Shown piece by piece: positions 35,144-46,133 of a stretch of DNA of 64,000 nt. The stretch is from contig NZ_NSGH01000009.1 of the NCBI RefSeq assembly GCF_002295105.1, positions 1 through 64,000 on the forward strand. Reading direction: 5' to 3'. Numbering within the stretch: position 1 is the stretch's first letter; every line of letters begins with the position of its first letter. Source of the DNA: Salimicrobium humidisoli. Lineage in GTDB: Bacteria > Bacillota > Bacilli > Bacillales > Halobacillaceae. The position numbers and the translations under genes were made by a program. The notes under the pieces were generated by a model. The model was given only the letters and a program-made list of their open reading frames with translations, did not search any database and was not told the origin of the DNA.

Positions 35144-36124
35144 TCACAAGTACCGTTGTAATGGCGTTGCCTTCGCGTGCTGGCTACGTATATACTCCAT
35201 ATCCGGCGATACATACGTTTTAGTTGTCGTTATGCTTGCGTGGTCTAATATCCGTTGCAGCGTGAATAAATCGCCGCCGGCTTTTAAATACTCACGGGCG
35301 AAGGTGTGGCGAAACATATGCGGTGAAAGCTTTTCAATCCCGATTTTATCGCGTAGCCGAATACACCTCCGCCGAAATGCGTCCGCCGTAAACTGCTCCC
35401 CGAACCCGTTGCGGAAAACTGCCTCCGACTCCCCGAAGTGAAACTCCGTCTCTTCAATTAGCTTGCGGATTAGCGTTAATACCTCGGAACTTACCGGCAC
35501 GCTTCGATAACTCCGATTCTTCGCCGCCTCGGACGGGACTAAAATTTCATGGTGCGTGAAATTAACGTGTGCCTTCTTCAAGTAAACGGCTTCATTTATA
35601 CGTAGTCCTGTGTCGAGTAGCAGGTACATTAACACACGATCCCGCCAGTGCCCGAAATATTTATCGTTCAGCCCGTCGAATATCTTCCGTAGTTCTTCCC
35701 GTGTAAGTCCCCGGCTTTCTTCTCCCCGATCGTCTCTCACCGGCTTAATATTTTCCATCGCGTTTTGCGCGGCGTAGCCTTCCCGGTTCCAGTAGGCACA
35801 CATCGTTTTAAGCGTGCGTAAGCGAATGTTTACCGTGCTGGGAGATAATCCCCGGCGTTGCCCTTCATGCCGTGGCTTGCGGTGGTATAGTAAATACCGA
35901 ATGTAGCTACGTATAGCCTCCGGGGTCACGTCGGTTACGTGCACCGGGTCTTTTCGGAGGTAAAACGTCAAAAACTCGTTGAGGTAACGGTAATGCTCCC
36001 GGTAGTCCTTAACGCTTCTCTCTCGTACCCCTTCCGCCTTTTTCACCCGAACGAATAACTCTACGCCTTCCTCTAACGTGGGTTGCCGGTGTTCCTTCCG
36101 TCGTTCCGCCAACTTTTTGCGCAT
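35144..36124 (-). CDS. int: Tyrosine recombinase/integrase
   Basis: From the ATG at 36124 the protein has about 326 residues: a SAM-like core-binding domain (PTLEEGVELFVRVKKAEG...) and the catalytic domain with Arg in DTGLRINEAVYLKK, HxxR in SPHMFRHTFAREYL, His in LDHASITTTK and the nucleophile Tyr in TKTYVSPD. The frame stays open upstream to a GTG at 36262 inside the tRNA remnant (372 residues), but no ribosome binding site is there. A terminator-like hairpin covers the region just before the ATG. It catalyses integration and excision at tRNA-Phe. Confidence 0.93.
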   Translation of the reverse strand: MRKKLAERRKEHRQPTLEEGVELFVRVKKAEGVRERSVKDYREHYRYLNEFLTFYLRKDPVHVTDVTPEAIRSYIRYLLYHRKPRHEGQRRGLSPSTVNIRLRTLKTMCAYWNREGYAAQNAMENIKPVRDDRGEESRGLTREELRKIFDGLNDKYFGHWRDRVLMYLLLDTGLRINEAVYLKKAHVNFTHHEILVPSEAAKNRSYRSVPVSSEVLTLIRKLIEETEFHFGESEAVFRNGFGEQFTADAFRRRCIRLRDKIGIEKLSPHMFRHTFAREYLKAGGDLFTLQRILDHASITTTKTYVSPDMEYIRSQHAKATPLQRYL

Positions 36125-36125
36125 A

Positions 36126-36173
36126 GAAAAAACCGCCCCCTCGCTGGTGTAATAACCAACGTGAGGACGGCTT
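36126..36173 (-). terminator. Terminator/attenuator hairpin in the int leader
   Basis: On the minus strand GCCGTCCTCACGTTGGT and ACCAGCGAGGGGGCGG form a long stem with loop TATTAC.., followed by TTTTTTCT and then the int ATG. The likely int Shine-Dalgarno GAGGGGG is inside the 3' arm. It would stop transcripts from the tRNA-Phe promoter and mask the site in those that pass. Confidence 0.65.
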
Positions 36174-36250
36174 TCATACGTCCGACGGTGTTCTCCGTCT
36201 TTTATGTGAGATAATCGCGTTATAATCGTAAATGCCCCATGATTCCCGGC

Positions 36251-36306
<56 letters not shown>

Positions 36307-36343
36307 TGAAAATGACAGGCGCCGATGCCTGACAACGAAACCT

Positions 36344-36372
36344 ATCTTACCATAGCTTGTCGCTGTCGGCAA
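36344..36372 (-). promoter_or_regulatory. Native tRNA-Phe promoter, now stranded
   Basis: On the minus strand -35 TTGCCG (36372-36367), 17-bp spacer, -10 TAAGAT (36349-36344). The -10 ends 39 nt before the tRNA 5' end. It now reads the truncated tRNA and then the int leader. Confidence 0.75.
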
Positions 36373-36381
36373 TAGCGGGTG

Positions 36382-36924
36382 TCATTTCTTTACTTCCCAC
36401 AGAGCATTTACGAGGTCGGCGGGTTCTTCTTCCAGCTTCAGGCGGTTCGCGTGTTCAAGGTCCACAAACCCGGATTCTACGGCGTGCTCTACCATCGTCA
36501 TAAAAGGGGTATAGTAGCCTGCCACGTTCAGAAGTCCGACCGGTTTGTCGTGGATGCCTATCTGCGCCCACGTAATCGTTTCCGTCAGTTCCTCAAGCGT
36601 ACCGAAACCGCCGGGAAGGGCGATATAGCCGTCCGCGAGTTCAGCCATTTTCGCTTTGCGCTCATGCATCGTGTCCACCTGGATGAGCTGCGTCAGTTTC
36701 GTGTGGGATACTTCGATGCCGTCGAGCTGGCGGGGCATGACGCCGATCACCTCACCGCCCTCCGACAGCGCACCGTTGGCGAGAGCACCCATAAGTCCCG
36801 CACTCGATCCTCCGTAGACGACCGCGATTCCCTGCCCGGCGAGCAGTCTGCCGAGTTCACCGGCTTTTTCTTCATACTCGGGATTCTCCCCTTTACGGGA
36901 TCCTGCAAAAATACATATTTTCAT
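36382..36924 (-). CDS. LOG-family nucleotide hydrolase (TIGR00730)
   Basis: 180 residues with Rossmann start MKICIFAGSRKGENPEYEEK, GGSSAGLMGALANGAL, the substrate motif MHERKAKMAELADGYIALPG, and GFGTLEELTE. The family (LOG, YvdD-like) cleaves ribose-5-phosphate from nucleoside monophosphates. Complete. Lies between the tRNA-Phe promoter and purA; terminator of purA at 36963-36992. Confidence 0.9.
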   Translation of the reverse strand: MKICIFAGSRKGENPEYEEKAGELGRLLAGQGIAVVYGGSSAGLMGALANGALSEGGEVIGVMPRQLDGIEVSHTKLTQLIQVDTMHERKAKMAELADGYIALPGGFGTLEELTETITWAQIGIHDKPVGLLNVAGYYTPFMTMVEHAVESGFVDLEHANRLKLEEEPADLVNALWEVKK

Positions 36925-36962
36925 CTTTATTCCTCCACAGCCGATTTTTTTCTGGATAAAGG

Positions 36963-36992
36963 AAAGACCCTTTGACTATGCAAAAGGTCTTT
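36963..36992 (-). terminator. purA terminator
   Basis: AAAGACC and GGTCTTT stem with a 16-base interior, just after the purA stop at 37003. Confidence 0.6.
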
Positions 36993-37002
36993 GGCAAAAC
37001 GT

Positions 37003-38322
<1,320 letters not shown>

Positions 38323-38359
38323 TCAGTTTACCAATAATCCGCTTTACCGTCAACAAAAA

Positions 38360-38394
38360 CCGAACATTAAACAATTAATAACTGTGAACATTCG
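38360..38394. promoter_or_regulatory. Possible PurR box upstream of purA
   Basis: CCGAACATT at 38360-38368 equals the core of the known Bacillus PurBox; GTGAACATTCG follows at 38384-38394. Spacing is near the known two-box arrangement, but the second box is imperfect. Confidence 0.45.
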
Positions 38395-38413
38395 TCAAAT
38401 TACTAATTATGCT

Positions 38414-38448
38414 GAAAAAAATCCCCCTCTGCGCTAGGCAGGGGGGAT
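38414..38448 (-). terminator. dnaC terminator overlapping its stop codon
   Basis: On the minus strand ATCCCCCCTGCC-TAGC-GCAGAGGGGGAT is followed by TTTTTTTC. The TAG stop of the helicase gene forms the loop. Confidence 0.8.
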
Positions 38449-39795
38449 GTCCGAATCGCTGTAGCGGTGGTCGAGGTCGACGAACTTGTTGTATTCTTTC
38501 ACGAAGGCAAGTTCGACGTTACCGACCGGGCCGTTCCGCTGTTTCGCTATAATGATTTCGATAATGTTCTGGTTCTCTGATTCCTGATCGTAATAATCGT
38601 CCCGGTACAGGAAACCGACGATATCGGCATCCTGCTCAATCGACCCGGACTCCCTCAGATCGGACATCATCGGACGTTTGTCCTGACGCGACTCCACTCC
38701 ACGGGAGAGCTGGGATAGGGCGATGAGCGGAACGTTCAGTTCACGCGCGAGCCCTTTCAGGGAACGGGAGATCTCCGATACTTCCTGCTGGCGGTTCTCC
38801 CGGGAGTTTCCGCTCCCCTGGATGAGCTGCAGGTAATCGATGAGGATCATCCCGATGCCGTGCTCCTGTTTTAGGCGACGGCATTTCGAACGGATTTCGT
38901 TGACGCGCACGCCCGGCGTGTCGTCTATATAAATTCCCGCGTTCGACAGACTCCCCATCGCCATCGTCAGTTTGTTCCAGTCGTCGGATTCCATTTTCCC
39001 GGTACGCAGACGCTGGGCATCTATGTTACCTTCCGCACAGAGCATACGGGAGACGAGCTGATCGGCGCCCATTTCCAGACTGAAGATCGCAACGTTCTCT
39101 CCTGTCTGGCCGGCTACGTTCTGCGCGATATTCAGGGCGAATGCCGTCTTACCCATCGACGGACGGGCCGCGATGATGATCAGGTCGTTCCGCTGGAAAC
39201 CGGACGTAATCGTATCGAGATCCCTGTAGCCGGTCGGGATTCCGGTGATGTTGCCGTCACTTTGATGAAGCTGTTCAATATTATCATAAACGTCGATCAG
39301 GACGTCTTTGATGTTTTTGAAAGCCTGGGAGTTCTTCCGCTGGGACACGTCGAGAATTTCTTTTTCCGCCTGGTTCAGTACGTCCTCGATGTCGTCTTCT
39401 TCCGCATAGCCGTTCGTCACAATTTCCGTCGCTGTCCGGATCAATTGCCGGAGCGTCGATTTCTCGCTGACGATATCCGTGTAGTAGCTGATATTTGCAG
39501 CGGTCGGCACCGAATTGGCGATGTCGCTCAAATAGGAGACCCCGCCGATCTCTTCGAGTGTCCGATTGTTCGACAGAGCTGTCGTCACCGTCACAAGGTC
39601 GATCGGTTCTCCGCGATCGGAAAGCCCGAGCATCACTTCAAAAATCCGCTGATGACTGGCACGGTAAAAATCTTCAGGAAGCAGATGTTCAGCTGCGGTC
39701 GTCATCGCCGAAGGCTCCAGGAAGACGGCGCCGAGCACCGCCTGTTCCGCTTCTATATTGTGAGGTGGCGTACGGTCCTGAAAAAATTCATTCAC
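38434..39795 (-). CDS. dnaC: Replicative DNA helicase (DnaB family)
   Basis: 453 residues. N-terminal helical domain PPHNIEAEQAVLGAVFLEPS, RecA-like ATPase with Walker A IIAARPSMGKTAFALNIA, Walker B GMILIDYLQLIQG, and the sensor/linker LARELNVPLIALSQLSRGVE. Hexameric fork helicase. In Bacillus the gene is named dnaC. It lies 28 bp after rplI in the yybS-gdpP-rplI-dnaC cluster. The stop codon sits in the loop of its own terminator. Confidence 0.97.
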   Translation of the reverse strand: MNEFFQDRTPPHNIEAEQAVLGAVFLEPSAMTTAAEHLLPEDFYRASHQRIFEVMLGLSDRGEPIDLVTVTTALSNNRTLEEIGGVSYLSDIANSVPTAANISYYTDIVSEKSTLRQLIRTATEIVTNGYAEEDDIEDVLNQAEKEILDVSQRKNSQAFKNIKDVLIDVYDNIEQLHQSDGNITGIPTGYRDLDTITSGFQRNDLIIIAARPSMGKTAFALNIAQNVAGQTGENVAIFSLEMGADQLVSRMLCAEGNIDAQRLRTGKMESDDWNKLTMAMGSLSNAGIYIDDTPGVRVNEIRSKCRRLKQEHGIGMILIDYLQLIQGSGNSRENRQQEVSEISRSLKGLARELNVPLIALSQLSRGVESRQDKRPMMSDLRESGSIEQDADIVGFLYRDDYYDQESENQNIIEIIIAKQRNGPVGNVELAFVKEYNKFVDLDHRYSDSDIPPA

Positions 39796-39823
39796 TGGTT
39801 TTGCCTCCTCTTAATCATTGCTC

Positions 39824-40270
39824 CTATTTCTCCGCTACGTGTACCCGGATCGTGCCGGTCACTTCCGGATGAAGCTTCACCGGGACTTCCGTGTATCCGA
39901 GCGTACGGATCGGGTCGTCCATCTCGATTTTACGTTTGTCGATGGAGATGTCGTGGTCTTTCTTCAGCTGCTCGGAAATCTGTTTGCTCGGAATCGAGCC
40001 GAAGAGGCGGCCGCTGCCTCCGGACTTGGCTGAAAGCTTCACTTCGATGTTTTTCAGATTTTCTTTCAGCTGCTTCGCTTCTTCCACTTCCTGCTGGGCT
40101 TTTTCTTCTTCTTTCTTGTCTTTGGCTTTCTGTGCGTCCACGTTCGCTTTGGTGGCTTCGACAGCAAGGTTGTGTTTCAGAAGATAGTTGCGGGCGTAGC
40201 CGTCGGAAACGTTCTTGATTTCTCCTTTTTTGCCTTTGCCTTTGACGTCTTTGTTGAATATTACTTTCAT
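39824..40270 (-). CDS. rplI: Ribosomal protein bL9
   Basis: 148 residues: N-terminal RNA-binding domain [20 protein letters not shown] with [15 protein letters not shown], long connecting helix, and C-terminal domain ending [12 protein letters not shown]. Its ATG overlaps the gdpP stop by four bases (ATGA). Normal length. Confidence 0.97.
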   Translation of the reverse strand: MKVIFNKDVKGKGKKGEIKNVSDGYARNYLLKHNLAVEATKANVDAQKAKDKKEEEKAQQEVEEAKQLKENLKNIEVKLSAKSGGSGRLFGSIPSKQISEQLKKDHDISIDKRKIEMDDPIRTLGYTEVPVKLHPEVTGTIRVHVAEK

Positions 40271-42240
40271 TCTTCTTCTCCCCCTTCAAAATACTCGTCG
40301 ATTATATCTTGCAATAATGCTTTCGCATCTTCAATCGTTGTGTCTTCAAGCTGGGTGGCGGCGTTCGTGAGGTGCCCGCCGCCGTTCATCTGTTCCATGA
40401 TCACCTGTACGTTTACGTCTCCGAGGGAACGGGCACTTATGCCGACCTGGCCGTCTTTCCGGTCGGATATGACGAAAGAGGCTTCGATGCCGCTCATCGT
40501 AAGGAGCGTGTCTGCAGCCTGGGCGATGACGACCGGCCCGAAGATATCCCCTTTTTCCGCAGCCGAAATAGCGACGCCGTCCCTGTAAATCTCCGCCTGC
40601 TCAATCAGGCGGCTCCGCCGGACGTAAATGTCGAGATCCTCTTTCAGGAATTTCTGCACGAGGACGGTGTCCGCCCCTTTTCCTCTCAGGTAGGAAGCGG
40701 CATCGAACGTCCGGGATCCTGTACGGAGGGTGAAACTTTTCGTATCGACGATGATACCTGCAAGGAGCGAGGTGGCTTCAAGCATCGACAGTTTCAGTTT
40801 CTTCGGCTGGTACTCCAGAAGCTCGGTGACCAGTTCCGCCGTCGACGAGGCGTACGGTTCCATATAAACGAGAGTCGGATCCGCTATGAAGTCCTCTGCT
40901 CTTCTGTGGTGGTCGATGACGACGACGTGTTCTGTTTTGTTCAGAAGTTTCTCCTCGGCCACCATTTTCGGTTTATGAGTATCCACGACGACAATCAGCG
41001 TCTCATTCGTAACGGTTTCCAGTGCTTCATCAGGAGATATGAAATAATCCCACAGTTCTTCGTCTTTCTTGATTTCATCCATCATCCGTTGCACACCCGT
41101 ATCGATATCTTCCGGATCCACGACGACCGAGGCGTCTTTCTGGTTGGCCTGTGCGATTTTCAGAATCCCGATCGCCGCACCGACCGAATCCATGTCCGGC
41201 GACTTGTGTCCCATCACGAGTACTTTCTCGCTGCTCTGGACGAGGTCCTTCATAGCGTGGGAGATGACGCGGGCCCGCACGCGGGTCCGTTTTTCCATCG
41301 GGTTCGTCTTTCCGCCGTAGAAGCGTACTTTTCCAGTCTCATCTTTAATGGCCACCTGATCACCGCCGCGACCGAGAGCAAGGTCGAGACTGGACTGGGC
41401 CAGATCCCCCATCTCAGGGAGCGTGATCGGGCCGACGCCGATACCGAAGCTTAACGTAAGCGGCATATTCTGATCCGTAATCAGCTCACGGACCTCATCG
41501 AGAATTTCGAATTTCGTCTTCTCGAGTCCGGCCAGAATCTCTTTTGTCATCACGGCGATGAACCGTTCCTGGGACGTACGTTTCAAGTAAATGCCGTGCT
41601 CGCCCGCCCATTTGTTCAGAATCGAGGTCACCTGGGAGTTGATGCGGCTTTTCGACGTATCGTCCATCCCCTGGGTGATCTCTTCATAGTTATCAAGGAA
41701 GATTACCGCGAGCACGCTCTGTTCATTCCGGTAACGCGATTCCACCTCGGTCTGTTTCGTCCGGTCGAACAGATACAGCAGCCGGTCTTCCTGCTTCATG
41801 ATGGTCTGCATCTGGTTACCGCCGAGATCGATCCACGCTTCGTCTTTATTCTCTTTAATGTTCGGAATCAGTTTCTCCGACAGTTCGTTCAACGAGGAGC
41901 CTACTACGGTATCCCCATCCACAAACTTGTTCATGTAGGGGTTCGCCCATTCCACTTTGTAATTCTCACTGTACAGAATGATGCCGATCGGCATTTCGAG
42001 AAGGGCTTCTTCCCCCACTTTTTTCACCCGATAGGAAAGTGTCGATATATATTCCTCTGTGTCATTGATCACCTGCTGTTCGGTACGGATACTGTAAAAA
42101 ATCGAACCGATAAGCAGCAGCGTCATCACGAGTCCAAACATCCACTGATAATACCAGATGAAAGCCAGCAGAATCACGGACAGGAAGTAAATTACCCATA
42201 AATGTCCGCTCATCGCCGATGTTTTCTTTACATTTGCCAT
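40267..42240 (-). CDS. gdpP: Cyclic-di-AMP phosphodiesterase GdpP
   Basis: 657 residues: two N-terminal membrane segments (about 12-55), a PAS-like domain ([20 protein letters not shown]), a degenerate GGDEF domain, then DHH ([31 protein letters not shown]) and DHHA1 with [15 protein letters not shown]. It hydrolyses c-di-AMP to pApA and affects wall, potassium and osmotic balance. Coupled to rplI downstream. Confidence 0.96.
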   Translation of the reverse strand: MANVKKTSAMSGHLWVIYFLSVILLAFIWYYQWMFGLVMTLLLIGSIFYSIRTEQQVINDTEEYISTLSYRVKKVGEEALLEMPIGIILYSENYKVEWANPYMNKFVDGDTVVGSSLNELSEKLIPNIKENKDEAWIDLGGNQMQTIMKQEDRLLYLFDRTKQTEVESRYRNEQSVLAVIFLDNYEEITQGMDDTSKSRINSQVTSILNKWAGEHGIYLKRTSQERFIAVMTKEILAGLEKTKFEILDEVRELITDQNMPLTLSFGIGVGPITLPEMGDLAQSSLDLALGRGGDQVAIKDETGKVRFYGGKTNPMEKRTRVRARVISHAMKDLVQSSEKVLVMGHKSPDMDSVGAAIGILKIAQANQKDASVVVDPEDIDTGVQRMMDEIKKDEELWDYFISPDEALETVTNETLIVVVDTHKPKMVAEEKLLNKTEHVVVIDHHRRAEDFIADPTLVYMEPYASSTAELVTELLEYQPKKLKLSMLEATSLLAGIIVDTKSFTLRTGSRTFDAASYLRGKGADTVLVQKFLKEDLDIYVRRSRLIEQAEIYRDGVAISAAEKGDIFGPVVIAQAADTLLTMSGIEASFVISDRKDGQVGISARSLGDVNVQVIMEQMNGGGHLTNAATQLEDTTIEDAKALLQDIIDEYFEGGEEE

Positions 42241-42270
42241 TCGCTTCAGCTCCTATTAAGAATCTCCGAG

Positions 42271-43218
42271 CTATTTCTTTTTTTCCACTTTGTCCCTTAA
42301 CGGGAATCCTATATCAATTATACCCAAGATGCGAACGAGATAAAGAAAGAGTTGCGGCAGCAGAACCGACAGTATGATTGCCATGATCGGCACCGCTTTG
42401 GGCCACTGTTTCTCCCGGCTGTAGAAAAAGATAAAAGAAAAGCCCTGGAAAATAAGCAGCATGCCCGTCAGCAGCGATACGTTAACGGCCGCCATGTACC
42501 ATATTCCTTCCCCGTCCATAAATATCAGATTGAGAATCATGGCGATGAAGTAATACCACAAAATAGAGACAGGCAGCCTCATCTCCCGCACCGGCGGGAA
42601 GAAGAGACCGGCTTTTTCAAGACGGTTGAGCAGTTTGTAACTCAGCCACTGACTGATAAGCGCCATCACTATTCCGGTAACGGCGAGAATACCCGGTAAG
42701 TAGTCCGGCAGACTCTCCATTTGTTCCCGGATCATCTGCACAGTCGCTTCGGTTTCTTCTCCGCCGATGGAAGTGAGTACGTCCTCTGTCATACTGATGG
42801 ACTGATCGATGGCCCTCTGAATTTCCTCCATCCAGTTTAATCCAAACAGCAGCTGTGTCAAAACGTAAACAGCTACGAGGCCGCCAATAAAACCGAGCGA
42901 CCCCGATATCCATGTTTCGTAAGCGTTTCTTTTGTTATACATCGCCCCGCCAAGACTCACTCCACCAAGCCCCGAAAGCAGCGTAACCGGAAACGAAAAC
43001 ACGGTGGCCACAACCGATGCAAGCACGGTAGCTCCGACAAGCATCACCAGCCCCGGTCTGAATCCGAAATGGTAACTGTAGATGACAAACGGTATAGGGA
43101 GCGCAAACATTAAGAAAGTCCCGATAATCGGGATCGGTAAAAACAGAAGAATGAGGAGCATTACCAGGTAAATACCAGTCAGCAGCGCTCCTTCCGTAAT
43201 TTGTTTCGTATTTTTCAT
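42271..43218 (-). CDS. yybS: YybS-like DUF2232 membrane protein
   Basis: The start at 43218 (MKNTKQITEGALLTGIYLVM) is chosen over an open upstream extension that overlaps the divergent hisJ start. About 315 residues with eight membrane segments; contains GLGGVSLGGAMYNKRNAYET. Conserved neighbour of gdpP; predicted S-component- or flippase-like membrane protein of unknown substrate. RBS GCGGGG is weak. Confidence 0.85.
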   Translation of the reverse strand: MKNTKQITEGALLTGIYLVMLLILLFLPIPIIGTFLMFALPIPFVIYSYHFGFRPGLVMLVGATVLASVVATVFSFPVTLLSGLGGVSLGGAMYNKRNAYETWISGSLGFIGGLVAVYVLTQLLFGLNWMEEIQRAIDQSISMTEDVLTSIGGEETEATVQMIREQMESLPDYLPGILAVTGIVMALISQWLSYKLLNRLEKAGLFFPPVREMRLPVSILWYYFIAMILNLIFMDGEGIWYMAAVNVSLLTGMLLIFQGFSFIFFYSREKQWPKAVPIMAIILSVLLPQLFLYLVRILGIIDIGFPLRDKVEKKK

Positions 43219-43372
43219 TTCGTAACCCCGCTTTTTTTCACCATAAATAACTCTCCTTATTCTAACATAGACAGGAGGTTCCGGGTCGAATGAAAAGTAA
43301 TGATTTTGCCTCCGCCTGCCAATACTGTTATGATGATTTTTAATTACAGGGAAGAGTGGAGGAGGAAAAAAC

Positions 43373-44188
43373 ATGCGTACTGATTACCACGTACATATGG
43401 CTGAGACAGGAGAACTGAGCGTCGATTATCTGAAAGATTACGTCCGAAAGGCGAAAGAAGAGGGGATCGAAGAGCTCGGCATCTCGGAACACGCCTATTT
43501 CTTTCAGGAAACACGTCCGATCCTTTCCAATCCGTGGGTGGAAAACCGCAGAACCCTCGATTTCAGCGACTATCAGACGCTTTTCGATGAAGCGGAAAAA
43601 GAGAACCTCGGCGTGAAGATGGGGATCGAAATGGACTACATGCCGGGAAAAGAAAAAGAGATGGAAACGTTCATCAGGGAACATCCTTTCGACTACGTGA
43701 TCGGCTCCGTGCACTGGATCGACGAGTGGGGGATCGACCTTGCCATCTACCGCGAAGAATACGAAAACCGTAACGTATACGACGTGTACGAACAGTATTT
43801 CGACCGCGTCGTCACGCTCGCCGAGTCCGGACTTTTCGACTTCGTCGGGCACATCGACGTCATCAAAGTGTTCGGCTATGAACCGGACGACCAGGAATTT
43901 CTGCAGCGGCAGTACGACCGGGCTGCGAGCGCACTCGCGAAAACCGGGACGCTGATTGAAATCAGTACCGCCGGGCTCCGCAAACCGGTAGGGAAAATGT
44001 ATCCGGAACCCGATTTCCTTAAGACATGCAAAGAGTACGGCGTCGGCATTACGCTCTGCTCCGATGCTCATAAGCCGGATCATCTCGGCTACCGTTACGA
44101 TGAAGCGGTGGAATTTGCGAAATCGATCGGGTACGACGAAGTCCATACGTTCACCCGCCGGGAAAAGTCCGCCCACCCGCTTACCTGA
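43373..44188 (+). CDS. hisJ: Histidinol-phosphatase, PHP family
   Basis: 271 residues. Metal motifs: DYHVHMAETGE, ELGISEHAYFF, MGIEMDYMPGKE, YVIGSVHWIDEWG, FVGHIDVIK and LCSDAHKPDHLG, the PHP set. It removes phosphate from L-histidinol phosphate in histidine synthesis; other phosphoesters are possible in the family. Strand is opposite to the flanking core genes. RBS GGAGGAGGAAAAA. Terminator at 44193-44220. Confidence 0.87.
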   Translation: MRTDYHVHMAETGELSVDYLKDYVRKAKEEGIEELGISEHAYFFQETRPILSNPWVENRRTLDFSDYQTLFDEAEKENLGVKMGIEMDYMPGKEKEMETFIREHPFDYVIGSVHWIDEWGIDLAIYREEYENRNVYDVYEQYFDRVVTLAESGLFDFVGHIDVIKVFGYEPDDQEFLQRQYDRAASALAKTGTLIEISTAGLRKPVGKMYPEPDFLKTCKEYGVGITLCSDAHKPDHLGYRYDEAVEFAKSIGYDEVHTFTRREKSAHPLT

Positions 44189-44192
44189 ACAG

Positions 44193-44220
44193 AAAAACCG
44201 CCTCCCGGGGCGGTTTTTTT
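44193..44220 (+). terminator. hisJ terminator
   Basis: AACCGCC-TCCCG-GGGCGG followed by TTTTTTT. Confidence 0.85.
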
Positions 44221-44294
44221 ATGCGGTGCGATACGGTTTCGTTCCCTTCAGGCACGCAAATGGCTTCCGAAGGTCACGATAACGGATATTCCAC

Positions 44295-44323
44295 GAAAAA
44301 AACCTCCGGGCAGCCGGAGGTTT
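44295..44323 (-). terminator. serA terminator
   Basis: On the minus strand AACCTCCGG-CTGC-CCGGAGG followed by TTTTTTT. Confidence 0.85.
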
Positions 44324-44334
44324 CCTTCATTCTT

Positions 44335-45918
44335 TTACAGTTTCAAATACTGAACGCGGTTAATATCTTCCACGTGGGCCAGATGTTCCTGACATTCCGG
44401 TCCGACTTCCTTGTCGATCGTCAAAATCATGATAGCAGCACCGCCGATGTCGGTACGACCCACCTGCATCGTCGCAATGTTGACGTCGTGCTCGGCAAGC
44501 AGGCTTCCCACGCGGCCAATCGCCCCTGGCTGGTCTTTGTGGTGGATGCTGATCAGGTGTCCCTCCGGTATGACGTCCACGGAGTAGCCGTCGAGACGGA
44601 CGACCCGGGCTCCGAGTCCGTTCAGCAGCGTTCCTGCAATGCTTCGCGTCTCTTCATCCGTTTCAAGTTCCACGGTCAGAAGGTTCGTAAAGCCTTTTGT
44701 CGATGTCGTTTTCTGCTCGTTGATTTCGATTCCTTTGTCTTTGGCTATCTTGTAGGAATTGACGTCATTCACACGATTACCGACAAAAAGCTGAAGCACG
44801 CTTTTCACTACTTTTCTCGTGAGCGGTGTCGGATCGACATCCGTAAGCTCGCCCGAATAATAAACGTTGATGTTGTTCAGCCCGCCGCGGACGATGCTGC
44901 CGAGAAAGGCCCCCAGTTTTTCCGAGAGGGTAATGTAAGGTGTGAGTTTGTCCTGCATCTCTTCCGGTATGGACGGAATATTCACCGGCTGTTTTGCATT
45001 TCCTCCGCGCAGCACTTCCATTACGTCGTTGCTCACGTCGACCGCCACGTTCTCCTGGGCTTCGACCGTGCTCGCTCCGAGGTGCGGAACACTTACGACC
45101 TGCGGAAGTTCAAGCAGTTTGTTGTTGACGGCAGGTTCTTCCTCGAACACGTCGAGCGCCGCTCCTGCGATCTTACCGGACTGCAGTGCTTCGTAAAGGG
45201 CTTCCTCCTCGATGATACCGCCACGGGCACAGTTGAGGATTCTCGCTCCGTCTTTCATTTTCGCAAATGCATCCTTATTGATGAGGTGATGCGTTGCAGC
45301 GATAAGCGGCGTATGTACGGTAATAAAATCCGCCTGGGCGAGTACTTCATCAAGTGTACCGTGCTCCACTCCCGCTTTCTCCGCTTTTTCCCGGGTCAGA
45401 AACGGGTCGTAGGCGATTACGTTCATCCGGTGCCCCTTGGCCCGGCGCGTAACTACCCGGCCGATACGACCAAAACCGACGACACCGAGCGTCTTGTTCT
45501 TCAGCTCCACGCCCACATATTTCTTACGGTCCCAGTTCCCCTGCTGGAGAGAATGATAAGCCTGCGGAATGTTACGCGCCATCGACATAAGCATAGCCAT
45601 CGTATGTTCCGCCGTGGAAATCGTGTTACCGTCCGGAGCATTTACGACAACGACCCCGTTGTCTGTCGCCGCATCGAGATCGATATTATCGACTCCGACT
45701 CCCGCACGACCGACAATCTTCAGATTTACGCCATGCTCCAGCACTTCCTGCGTCACCTGCGTCTGGCTTCTTACGATAAGTGCATCCGCTTTGGCTACTT
45801 CTTCCAATAGTTCTTCCTTTTCCATGGAAGGTTTCTGAATAACTTCGGTGTCCGCCGCTTCTAAAAGCGGTTTAATCCCGTCTTCGCTCAACGGGTCACT
45901 GATGAGTACTCGATGCAT
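44335..45918 (-). CDS. serA: D-3-phosphoglycerate dehydrogenase
   Basis: 527 residues, the long form. Substrate and NAD domains show [35 protein letters not shown], the catalytic Glu in [15 protein letters not shown] and the His in [18 protein letters not shown]; an intervening domain follows; the C-terminal ACT domain has [20 protein letters not shown]. First step of serine synthesis, feedback-inhibited by serine through ACT in related enzymes. RBS TAAAGGAGGAATT. Divergent from the OppA-like gene. Confidence 0.96.
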   Translation of the reverse strand: MHRVLISDPLSEDGIKPLLEAADTEVIQKPSMEKEELLEEVAKADALIVRSQTQVTQEVLEHGVNLKIVGRAGVGVDNIDLDAATDNGVVVVNAPDGNTISTAEHTMAMLMSMARNIPQAYHSLQQGNWDRKKYVGVELKNKTLGVVGFGRIGRVVTRRAKGHRMNVIAYDPFLTREKAEKAGVEHGTLDEVLAQADFITVHTPLIAATHHLINKDAFAKMKDGARILNCARGGIIEEEALYEALQSGKIAGAALDVFEEEPAVNNKLLELPQVVSVPHLGASTVEAQENVAVDVSNDVMEVLRGGNAKQPVNIPSIPEEMQDKLTPYITLSEKLGAFLGSIVRGGLNNINVYYSGELTDVDPTPLTRKVVKSVLQLFVGNRVNDVNSYKIAKDKGIEINEQKTTSTKGFTNLLTVELETDEETRSIAGTLLNGLGARVVRLDGYSVDVIPEGHLISIHHKDQPGAIGRVGSLLAEHDVNIATMQVGRTDIGGAAIMILTIDKEVGPECQEHLAHVEDINRVQYLKL

Positions 45919-46133
45919 AATACAATTCCTCCTTTAGAGTCGCTGATTATATTAGAAACAGGAAAACCTTCCGTGAATCTAAAAAATATATAATTCATTA
46001 TCCTATCAGAGACCGGCGTAATGTCAATCTATTGAGATATTTCGCCACTTGAAATTATTAAAGGAAAACTGTATACTCAAAAAAGTGACATTATTCTGAA
46101 AAATTCTACATATTTAAGAGGGGGAAAAAGAGA

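Noticed and set aside
45919-46133. T-box or other riboswitch upstream of serA or the OppA-like gene
   Set aside because: The 215-bp divergent gap has no T-box core or long antiterminator pairing.
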